Assembly (NCBI RefSeq): GCF_011752935.1
Contig: NZ_VWWO01000003.1
Location: forward strand, 62,001 to 126,000
Length of the DNA stretch: 64,000 bases
Direction: 5' to 3'
Source: Chitinophaga sp. Cy-1792
GTDB taxonomy: Bacteria > Bacteroidota > Bacteroidia > Chitinophagales > Chitinophagaceae
Positions within the stretch are counted from its first letter, which is position 1, and each line of letters begins with the position of its first letter. Under the pieces are notes generated by a model. It had not been told where the DNA came from, made no database searches, and worked only from the letters and a program-made list of their open reading frames with translations. A program made the position numbers and the translations under genes. This document shows positions 18,166 through 24,795 of the stretch, piece after piece.

Positions 18166-18951
18166 TTACATCACGGGAGTTTTCCCGCCATCAACGGCGA
18201 TACTGGTGCCAGTGATATAGCTGGCAGCAGGAGAGCAGAGGAAAGCAGCCAGTGCCGCTACTTCTTCCGGTGTGCCAAAGCGCTTCATAGGAATTTCCTT
18301 CTTCGCTTCTTCGGCTACCTTTTCTGCGGTAGTATTATTCTTTTTGGCGCCTGCTTCAAAGAGGGATGCCAGTCGGCCTGTACTGGTGCTGCCTGGCAGT
18401 ACGTTATTCACGGTAATGCCATGTTCAGCGACCTCGTTGGCGAGTGTCTTTGCCCAGGAGGCTACTGCCCAGCGTACGGTATTGGATACGCCCAGGTTTT
18501 TCAGCGGCGCTTTTACTGAAGTAGAAATGATATTGATGATGCGGCCATAGCCTGCGGTGATCATGCCTGGCACCAATGCCTGCGCCAGCACCTGATTGCA
18601 AAGTACATGCTGTTCAAAGGTATTGGCAAAAGCCTGTGTTTCAGCTTCCAGGATAGGCCCGGATGCCGGCCCGCCGGTATTGTTGATCACAATATGAATG
18701 GGTTTACCAGCCGCCAGCTCATTTGCTACGCTGATCACCTCATTGATATCGGAAAAATCAGCGATCTCATAACTGTGATGCTGACCGTGACCAGTATGCA
18801 GTGTGGATAAGGCCGCTTTTAATCGTTCCTCATTTCTTGCCAGCAGGATACAATTGGCACCAAGCAGCGATAGCTCTACCGCTGTAGCCAGTCCAATGCC
18901 CTGCGAGCTGCCGCAAATCAAGGCTGTCTTACCTTTTAATGAGAGATCCAT
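18166..18951 (-). CDS. SDR-family oxidoreductase with atypical active site
   Basis: 261 residues of a classical Rossmann SDR: the nucleotide motif is C-G-S-S-Q-G-I-G (13-20), the structural motif is N-N-T-G-G (90-94) and the catalytic Ser is S143. The YxxxK pair expected at 156/160 reads S-N-T-V-R, so both the catalytic Tyr and Lys are replaced (Tyr by Ser, Lys by Arg). The C-terminal [10 protein letters not shown] and S-I-A-V-D-G-G-K-T are normal for NAD(P)-binding SDRs. A clade of such SDRs is known in bacteria, so this is probably not a sequence error. The substrate is unknown and the protein may bind nucleotide without the standard chemistry. Confidence 0.85.
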   Translation of the reverse strand: MDLSLKGKTALICGSSQGIGLATAVELSLLGANCILLARNEERLKAALSTLHTGHGQHHSYEIADFSDINEVISVANELAAGKPIHIVINNTGGPASGPILEAETQAFANTFEQHVLCNQVLAQALVPGMITAGYGRIINIISTSVKAPLKNLGVSNTVRWAVASWAKTLANEVAEHGITVNNVLPGSTSTGRLASLFEAGAKKNNTTAEKVAEEAKKEIPMKRFGTPEEVAALAAFLCSPAASYITGTSIAVDGGKTPVM

Positions 18952-18987
18952 CGACAGATATTTTACTGCTAATGTAACAATAACTGC

Positions 18988-20109
18988 TTATACCCGAACG
19001 TAAATTTTCTTCTTGTCCAGGATGAAACCCACCAGCCAGCAGAGCAGCATATAGCCGAGAGAAAATAGTAATGAACCGAATTTCCCGGGAGAGATAGCCT
19101 GGAAAATATGTTCATTAATCCACGTATAGGCATTCACGTTACCAATCATAAAGAAGTATAGCAATATCGCCAGTACTTCCGACAATAAGTAGAGAAATAG
19201 CGGGTTCTTCCCGAATACGGTAAAGAAACCTGTTCCGAAGGTAACGTGTAAAATATCGATGATGTAGATTAAGAGCGATAATATCAGCAGATCTATGCCT
19301 ACAGTAAGAAATACATAGGAGCTGGTCCAGAGTTTTTTATTGATAGGGAATACGGTATTCCAGAGTAAGGCCAGTGCGATCAGCGCTACACCTGCCATTA
19401 CGAGGCGGCCAATGCCAGGAAGTGTTTTGCCTGCTTTCTGCACAAACAAACCTGTATAGTAACCACCCACTACGTTGACAATTGCAGGGAAAGTACTCAG
19501 CAAGCCTTCCGGATCAAAAGGAAAACCCTCGCCATGGTACAGGTGATTGTCGCCCAGCAGGAATTTGTCGAGTGCCAGGCCGGCATTTCCATGAATGCCA
19601 TACTGGTCGCCAGGAGTGCCGAAGAACCATAGCACGGCCCAATAGCCCAGCAATAATACGGCACTAACGGTAATAACTACACGTTTACTGCAATAGTAGA
19701 TCAGCAGTGATGCAAAGCAGTAGCACAGGGCAATACGCTGTAAAACGCCAAATACACGGGTATATTCAAATTTGGTGAATACAATCCCTTCTTCACTATG
19801 ATGTACAAACGGAAACCAGTACATCAGAAATCCCAGCAGAAAAATAATAGCGGTTCGTTTAAAGATTTTGCCCAGTACTTCCGACTGTGGCATATTGGCA
19901 AACTTGCGCATGGTAAAGCTCATCGCATTACCTACAGCAAAAAGGAAGGACGGAAATACAAGGTCTGTTGGCGTAAAACCATGCCAGGCGGCATGTTCCA
20001 ATGGGTCATATACCCCGCCGGTGCCTCCTGTGTTAACGATAATCATAAAACATACCGTCAGGCCACGGAAAACATCCAGGGGCAGGAATCTTTGGGAGGG
20101 CTGTGTCAT
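18988..20109 (-). CDS. DUF5009/HGSNAT-like multi-pass acyltransferase family protein
   Basis: The start at 20109 (M-T-Q-P-S-Q-R-F-L-P-L-D-V-F-R-G) is chosen since the family begins with L-D-V-F-R-G-L; an ATG at 20190 would add 27 residues without homology. 373 residues with about ten transmembrane helices, including F-R-G-L-T-V-C-F-M-I-I-V-N and the second-helix segment W-H-G-F-T-P-T-D-L-V-F-P-S-F-L-F. The family includes heparan-alpha-glucosaminide N-acetyltransferase and its bacterial relatives, integral membrane enzymes that move acyl groups onto glycans. In Bacteroidota the members lie with glycan genes. Here the next gene on the far side is a GH5-like hydrolase, divergent, with 182 bases between. 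Confidence 0.85.
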   Translation of the reverse strand: MTQPSQRFLPLDVFRGLTVCFMIIVNTGGTGGVYDPLEHAAWHGFTPTDLVFPSFLFAVGNAMSFTMRKFANMPQSEVLGKIFKRTAIIFLLGFLMYWFPFVHHSEEGIVFTKFEYTRVFGVLQRIALCYCFASLLIYYCSKRVVITVSAVLLLGYWAVLWFFGTPGDQYGIHGNAGLALDKFLLGDNHLYHGEGFPFDPEGLLSTFPAIVNVVGGYYTGLFVQKAGKTLPGIGRLVMAGVALIALALLWNTVFPINKKLWTSSYVFLTVGIDLLILSLLIYIIDILHVTFGTGFFTVFGKNPLFLYLLSEVLAILLYFFMIGNVNAYTWINEHIFQAISPGKFGSLLFSLGYMLLCWLVGFILDKKKIYVRV

Positions 20110-20291
20110 ATCCCGAAATTTGGTTGATAAGATGGTAAGGAATGAATTGGCGCGTTTGAGCCGTTTACAATATAAAAATCTATCTCCCAAAAAACAAGTT
20201 GCAGGAAAAAAACAATATACAGGCAGTTGCTATTTTTATATTTTTAGAGAGATTTCCACCATGCTTTCAACAATGAAAATTTCAACCCGTT

Positions 20292-21362
20292 ATGTATAAA
20301 GCATTCCTTTTCCACGTTTTAATGGTTACTGTCCTGTGCATTGGATGCACCAGGCCCGAAAGAAAAGTATGGACAACAAAAGAAGCGACCGACTGGTACG
20401 CAAAACAGCCCTGGCTCCGGGGTACGGATTTTATTCCCAGCACAGCCATCAATCAGCTGGAAATGTGGCAGGCCGCTACATTTGATACCGCTACTATCGA
20501 CAGGGAACTGGGATATGCGGAAGGCATCGGACTTAATTCCGTAAGGGTATACCTGCACCACATCGCCTGGCAGCAGGACCCGCAGGGATTTAAGCAAAGG
20601 ATGGACAAATACCTCAGCATCGCTGATAAACACCACATTTCCACCTTGTTCGTGTTTTTTGATGACTGCTGGAACGACCACCCGCAGGCAGGCACGCAAC
20701 CAGCGCCTAAGCCAGGCATCCACAACTCCGGCTGGGTGCGTGATCCCGGATCTGATATCCTTGGTGAAAAAGGCAAACTGCTGATGGATACCCTGCATCA
20801 GTACGTCACTGATGTACTCAATACCTTTAAGGATGATAAGCGTGTTGTGATGTGGGACGTTTACAACGAGCCCGGTAACTCCGGCTACGGCGACTCCAGC
20901 ATGAACCTGCTGCAACATGTTTTCAGCTGGGGGAGGGAAGTGGCTTTAACGCAACCACTGACTGCCGGTGTCTGGGACCCTCACCTGGTAAACCTGAACG
21001 CATTTCAGCTGGAAACTTCCGATGTAATTACCTATCATAACTATAACGATGAAAAAGCGCACCAGGAGGCGATTGATAGTCTGCGCAAGTACAATAAGCC
21101 ATTGATTTGTACAGAATATATGGCACGTACCCGGGGCAGCCATTTTGCCAATATCCTGCCTTTGCTGCATGATCAGCATATCGGCGCCTACAGCTGGGGG
21201 CTGGTTTCCGGTAAAACCAATACCAAATACGCCTGGAGCGATCCTAAGCCTGATGGCAGCGAGCCGGCAGTCTGGTTCCATGATATTTTTCATCCGGATG
21301 GCAGTCCTTACGACAGCAGTGAAGTACAGCTGATCCGTAAAATCACAGGTGTAAGTAAGTAA
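20292..21362 (+). CDS. GH5-like glycoside hydrolase, lipoprotein
   Basis: 356 residues with a lipoprotein signal (lipobox VLCIGC near residue 18). The body is a TIM-barrel of the clan GH-A: the acid/base Glu is in W-D-V-Y-N-E-P-G-N near residue 195, and the nucleophile is in L-I-C-T-E-Y-M-A-R near residue 275. Aromatic residues D-D-C-W-N-D-H and Y-S-W-G-L-V-S line the likely substrate cleft. Related proteins are annotated as xylanases or cellulases, but the substrate cannot be decided. The lipoprotein anchor suggests outer-membrane or periplasmic display. It is followed by a terminator shared with the YitT gene. Confidence 0.85.
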   Translation: MYKAFLFHVLMVTVLCIGCTRPERKVWTTKEATDWYAKQPWLRGTDFIPSTAINQLEMWQAATFDTATIDRELGYAEGIGLNSVRVYLHHIAWQQDPQGFKQRMDKYLSIADKHHISTLFVFFDDCWNDHPQAGTQPAPKPGIHNSGWVRDPGSDILGEKGKLLMDTLHQYVTDVLNTFKDDKRVVMWDVYNEPGNSGYGDSSMNLLQHVFSWGREVALTQPLTAGVWDPHLVNLNAFQLETSDVITYHNYNDEKAHQEAIDSLRKYNKPLICTEYMARTRGSHFANILPLLHDQHIGAYSWGLVSGKTNTKYAWSDPKPDGSEPAVWFHDIFHPDGSPYDSSEVQLIRKITGVSK

Positions 21363-21382
21363 TCATCTACCTGTATACAAAC

Positions 21383-21419
21383 AAAAAACGCGTCTTTACC
21401 CGGTAAAGACGCGTTTTTT
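21383..21419. terminator. Bidirectional intrinsic terminator with CCG triloop and TCTTTAC core
   Basis: A 17-base stem (AAAAAACGCGTCTTTAC and its complement) with a CCG triloop lies between the convergent GH5-like and YitT genes. A-runs and T-runs on both sides allow action in both directions. Its core (CGTCTTTAC-CCG-GTAAAGACG) is a near copy of the one at 18103. Confidence 0.85.
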
Positions 21420-21437
21420 TATCTGCTTTATAATTAC

Positions 21438-22268
21438 TTACATCGAGAAACCTCTTCCCAGTACTTCGTGTACCTCATGTATCACGAGGAATGCTTCCGC
21501 GTCGCTTTCCTGTACCAGTGCTTTCAACCGCATCAGTTCCTGCTTGCCAATTACTACGTACAGTACTTCTTTGGGTTCTTTGGTATAGGCGCCGTGGCCA
21601 TGTAATACGGTACATCCTCTTTCCAGTTCCCTGGTGATCCTGTCAGCTATTAGCTCCGGTTTCTGGGAGATAATGGTAACGGCTCTCTTTGTGTTGAGGC
21701 CATCCACGATAAAATCGACTGTTCTGGCGCCAATGTACACGGCTATAAAGGTGTACATGGTTTTTTCTATACCGATGATAAAGGAAGATATGAGGATAAC
21801 GATGATATCGAAGATGAGCATGGCGTTGCCGAGGGAGAGCCCTGTGAACTTGTTTACCAGGCGGGCAAGAATGGCGGAACCGCCGGTGGTACCACCGGAG
21901 AGAAATACCAGCCCGATGCCGATACCTACCAGTAACCCGGCAAAAACAGAGGCCAGCAGGGTGTTCTGAGTTACCGGTGTGGCGTGGTTTTCTGTGATAT
22001 AGAGGAAGAGGGAGCAGAAGATAATCCCCAGTATGGTGTAATACATGGTTCGTTTGTCCAGCACCCGGTAGCCCACCACGATCAATACGGCATTAATCAG
22101 GAAGTTCATTATGCCTGGCGACCATCCGAAATAGTAGTAGGTTACGATGGTTAAGCCGATCACGCCGCCTTCAGAGAGTTTATTGGGTATGGCGAGATAA
22201 TTTATACCCACCGCAAAGATGAATGCGCCTAATACGATGAGCAAAATATTCTTTATATGTTCTTTCAT
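21438..22268 (-). CDS. YitT family membrane protein
   Basis: 276 residues: five transmembrane helices in the first 165 residues (K-E-H-I-K-N-I-L-L-I-V-L-G at the start, G-I-G-L-V-F-L-S-G-G-T-T-G-G in the middle), followed by a soluble DUF2179 domain at the C-terminus (T-R-E-L-E-R-G-C-T-V-L-H-G-H-G-A-Y near residue 215). This is the usual YitT/YpjC layout. The family's function is unresolved, though many are described as transporters or sensors of unknown substrate. It shares a terminator with the convergent GH5-like gene and is divergent from the RNA locus at 22.4 kb. Confidence 0.9.
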   Translation of the reverse strand: MKEHIKNILLIVLGAFIFAVGINYLAIPNKLSEGGVIGLTIVTYYYFGWSPGIMNFLINAVLIVVGYRVLDKRTMYYTILGIIFCSLFLYITENHATPVTQNTLLASVFAGLLVGIGIGLVFLSGGTTGGSAILARLVNKFTGLSLGNAMLIFDIIVILISSFIIGIEKTMYTFIAVYIGARTVDFIVDGLNTKRAVTIISQKPELIADRITRELERGCTVLHGHGAYTKEPKEVLYVVIGKQELMRLKALVQESDAEAFLVIHEVHEVLGRGFSM

Positions 22269-22364
22269 ACTGCAAAATTATAGCATTTTGGAGCAACCCG
22301 TAAAATCCCTGTTAAGAGGCTGCTGTGGAGAAAAAAATATTTTTGAATTTTTTTGTATGTCTGT

Positions 22365-22394
22365 TTGGAAATATTAAAACTCGATGTATATTTG
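22365..22394 (+). promoter_or_regulatory. Bacteroidota-type promoter
   Basis: TTG (22365-22367) and TATATTTG (22387-22394) are separated by 19 bases, which matches the TTG / TAnnTTTG promoter consensus of the phylum. It reads toward the plus strand, away from YitT, with a predicted start near 22401. Confidence 0.65.
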
Positions 22395-22520
22395 TCTACC
22401 ATTTCAGTAGACTAATAAGTTTACTATTGCAAAGGGAGAGCGGCAATTGCTCCCGGCATCCTTAGAGCCACCAGCGAGGTGCTGTGCCAGATTAATAATT
22501 TACGTGTAAACGAGTACACT

Positions 22521-22631
22521 ATGAAACAGCACAACCTGCGTGGCACGCGTTCTGACGCGCGACTATCAATAATTTCCGATACCTGTTCCCGTTATCATCC
22601 GGCAAGCTGCTATTGTAGCAGTTGTTGCTGA
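22521..22631 (+). CDS. Cys-rich mini-ORF, candidate leader peptide
   Basis: 36 codons from ATG to TGA. The product is MKQHNLRGTRSDARLSIISD at its start and ends in S-C-Y-C-S-S-C-C; five of 36 residues are Cys, four of them in the last seven. It lies inside the structured transcript that starts at 22401, about 120 bases from the predicted start. Small Cys-clustered ORFs upstream of sulfur genes in other bacteria act as leader peptides that sense cysteine supply by ribosome stalling. That analogy is an inference, since no sulfur gene follows here. The ORF is too short for statistics; the Cys cluster is the sole positive evidence. Confidence 0.35.
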   Translation: MKQHNLRGTRSDARLSIISDTCSRYHPASCYCSSCC

Positions 22632-23119
22632 GCTGAAAGATCTTGCGTTCTGTAAGCTGTAAATAGAATGCCTGGAGAGGCTGCGGGGACGGTATGCTGC
22701 AAATTTATTGGTGGTAAATTTTTCAGTATCATGCCTACCCGCACCGCCCGGCATTATCAGCCGGAATTCTGCTTAAAGTATTGAAGGCTCCAGTAGATAC
22801 CAGCTGTAAGGTATTTATATGAAGCACAAGTTAAACTCAGTTCCATGGGGCATTGTTGCAAACAATACTGGTGGGGTTTGTTGGCGATGGTCCCATGAAC
22901 TGTCAGTTTAAAAGAAATTGTCTGTTTACTATATATTACGCTGCTTGTTCATCATTGTTCACTTTTGTTTATGAGTAATAGAAATAGATTTAGAAGGTTA
23001 CAATCATCTTTACAACAATTATTTCATATAACTGACTAACTGCTTCGGTTATACGTTTTTCGGAAAGCCTAACAAAATATAGGAACCACCTGTTTTCAGG
23101 AAGGGTGCCCAGTGCCAGC

Positions 23120-23154
23120 AAGTCCCGATGTAAACATCGGGACTTCTTTATTTT
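23120..23154 (+). terminator. Intrinsic terminator of the putative RNA
   Basis: An 11-base perfect stem (AAGTCCCGATG / CATCGGGACTT) with a TAAA loop is followed by CTTTATTTT. There is no annotated plus-strand gene upstream within this gap, so it argues that the 22401 transcript is real. Confidence 0.75.
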
Positions 23155-23185
23155 CAGCCTTAAAATTTGCGCGCTACCTGCGACA

Positions 23186-23389
23186 GTGGCGCTCCCCCGT
23201 GAGAATTGCCATAAGGATAGAAGCCTTCACCATTTGCATCTTATCCCTGGAAAGGGCCGGTATCCCGTGAGCGTTGTCATAAGGATGTATGCTATCACCA
23301 TTTGCATCTTATCCTTGGAAAGTGGCGCTCCCCCGTGAGAATTGCCATAAGGATATATGCTTTCACCATTTGTATCTTATCCCAGGGAA
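23186..23389 (+). repeat. Three tandem 68-bp repeats
   Basis: Units start at 23186, 23254 and 23322 (spacing exactly 68). Each contains CCCGTGAG, CATAAGGAT, TCACCATTTG and CTTATCC. Units 1 and 3 share GTGGCGCTCCCCCGTGAG; unit 2 has diverged at that end. CATAAGGAT and the CTTATCC of the same unit can pair, so each unit may fold. The length is not a multiple of three, so it is not a coding repeat. Function unknown. Confidence 0.8.
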
Positions 23390-23460
23390 AGGGGGCGCCC
23401 GCCAGCGGCGGGCGCCCCCTTTCCCTTTTTCCCGTGCCGAAGGCACGGGAAAAAGGGAAA
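23385..23460. repeat. Paired triloop hairpin element, copy 1
   Basis: Hairpin A (23385-23425) has a perfect 19-bp stem with loop AGC; hairpin B (23420-23460) has a perfect 19-bp stem with loop GAA. They overlap by six bases (TTTCCC, 23420-23425), which can pair either with GGGAAA on the left or GGGAAA on the right. Loop-proximal bases are GCC...GGC in both. It lies directly after the 68-bp repeats and 92 bases upstream of the TonB gene. Confidence 0.85.
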
Positions 23461-23551
23461 AAATATTCGCCATAATCATCTACATAAAAAAATTATAAAT
23501 GCTTTTATGGAAAAACATTTTCCCCAACATCTACTATAAAAGCAATTTACC

Positions 23552-24391
23552 ATGGACTCAACTAAAATCCGGAATGAAGAATTCCTCGATATTCTGTTTG
23601 CAGGCAGAAACAAAGAGTATGGCGCTTACGAATTACGCAGCCGTTACAACGCACGTGTACGCAATGCCGTTATGGGAACCGCAAGTATAGTATTGGTAAT
23701 GGTTGGCGGTTATATATGGAATAACGCCGACGCAAACCATACAGAGCGGATACACAAACCGCTGATTCCTGTTACGATCATGCCAACACCTATCGATCCT
23801 ATTACAGAAAAGCCTCCGGTATTACCTCCACCACCTGCTACGCAGGCTACACCTCCGCCATTGGCAACAATGAATAAGTATGTTGCGCCGGTAGTAACCT
23901 CCGAAAATGTGGAAGAGGAAGTGCCAACACATGATGAATTGAGAGATCATGCCATCGGTTATAAAAATGAAGTGGGCGTAGAGGGAGGAGCTGATAATGT
24001 AGCTGATTTATTAAAAGGTAATGGAGGTGATGGAGTTGTGAAACCTCCGGTGGCAGAGGCCCGCGAAGAAATTGTCAGCTTTGTGGAAATCATGCCGGAA
24101 TTCCCGGGTGGTGAAAAAGCCCTGATGAAATACCTCAATAACAATGTGCATTATCCAAGGGTGGCAGAGGAAAATGGTATTGAAGGCACCGTCTATATTC
24201 AGTTTGTTGTCTGGAAAGATGGCAGTATCTCAGAAGTAAAGCTCACCGGTGCCCATAAAGGCGGCGGACTCGAGGAAGAAGCCGCCAGGGTAGTGAGAAG
24301 CATGCCTAAGTGGAAACCCGGCAGGCAAAACGGACAGTATGTTGCAGTATACTATACGTTGCCTATCAGCTTCCGCTTAACGAATAACTAA
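23552..24391 (+). CDS. Energy transducer TonB
   Basis: 279 residues in the order typical of Bacteroidota TonB proteins: a short cytoplasmic N-terminus with A-G-R-N-K-E-Y-G-A-Y-E-L-R, one transmembrane helix (about 42-58), a Pro/Thr-rich periplasmic linker (P-P-V-L-P-P-P-P), and a C-terminal TonB domain with F-P-G-G-E-K-A-L-M-K-Y-L, Y-P-x-x-A-x-E-x-G-I-E-G-T-V and M-P-K-W-K-P-G. It couples the inner-membrane proton motive force to outer-membrane receptors. No exbBD or TonB-dependent receptor lies nearby, so it serves receptors elsewhere in the genome. The large hairpin at 23385-23460 precedes it. Confidence 0.9.
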   Translation: MDSTKIRNEEFLDILFAGRNKEYGAYELRSRYNARVRNAVMGTASIVLVMVGGYIWNNADANHTERIHKPLIPVTIMPTPIDPITEKPPVLPPPPATQATPPPLATMNKYVAPVVTSENVEEEVPTHDELRDHAIGYKNEVGVEGGADNVADLLKGNGGDGVVKPPVAEAREEIVSFVEIMPEFPGGEKALMKYLNNNVHYPRVAEENGIEGTVYIQFVVWKDGSISEVKLTGAHKGGGLEEEAARVVRSMPKWKPGRQNGQYVAVYYTLPISFRLTNN

Positions 24392-24517
24392 GTCCTGGTA
24401 AAGAATTGCTATCAACGGATCAAATGGACAGTATCAAAAACCTCTCCTTCCGCCATTGGAGAGTTCCAACAAACAGTTAACACAAAATCATCACTTTTCA
24501 GTCATTGCAATTTTCCT

Positions 24518-24556
24518 AAAGGGTCGGTCATCCATAAAGACCGGCCCTTTTTTCTT
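24518..24556 (+). terminator. Intrinsic terminator downstream of TonB
   Basis: GGGTCGGTC and GACCGGCCC pair (one G-T) around ATCCATAAA, followed by a T-rich run. It ends the TonB transcript. Confidence 0.8.
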
Positions 24557-24795
24557 TTTTTTCTTTGTTGTTAAACAATAGCCTCCTTAACCTTATTATA
24601 ATAGTATATTAACCTATAGCCGTCACAGTGAACGTTTTCGTTATATTATATTTGATAAAATTCAAGCATTTTGACTGTTTGTAAAAAAATAATTAAAAAA
24701 TAACTCGTTTCGATTATAAACAACTAAACGGAATTATTATTAATTTAACGGCCGCTTAGTTCGCATCTTCGACCAATTTAAAGGAATATATAGTT
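24557..24795. other. Gap upstream of ppc, no gene seen
   Basis: Together with the terminator the gap between TonB and ppc spans about 400 bases. It is visibly A/T-rich and holds a TATATTTG element (24647-24654) that could be the -7 box of the ppc promoter, with the TTTTCG upstream of it not matching the TTG box. No other structure is evident. Confidence 0.55.

Larger units (their letters stand above)
22401..23154 (+). ncRNA. Candidate structured regulatory RNA / leader transcript
   Basis: The stretch begins at a good promoter and ends at a clear terminator. Its first part can form two mutually exclusive hairpins: GTCTAC/GTAGAC (22394-22412) or AGTAGAC/GTTTACT (22406-22425), a typical switch layout. 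A G-rich stem GGGAG/CTCCC follows, then GGCA...TGCC with an inner CACC/GGTG helix (22478-22512 region). A Cys-rich mini-ORF lies at 22521-22631. After it about 500 bases contain no recognisable gene. It could be a long small RNA, or a leader whose downstream gene has been lost. I do not recognise a known riboswitch family. The boundaries are predictions. Confidence 0.4.

Noticed and set aside
22401..22640. Known riboswitch (S-box type) in the RNA locus
   Set aside because: The conserved S-box core sequences are not present; only the general hairpin layout resembles one.
23186..23389. CRISPR array
   Set aside because: The tandem units are contiguous 68-bp repeats without variable spacers between constant repeats, and no cas gene is present.
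23289..23539. Overlapping short open frames through the 68-bp repeats and hairpins
   Set aside because: The repeat length is not a multiple of three and the encoded peptides are low-complexity by-products of the repeats.
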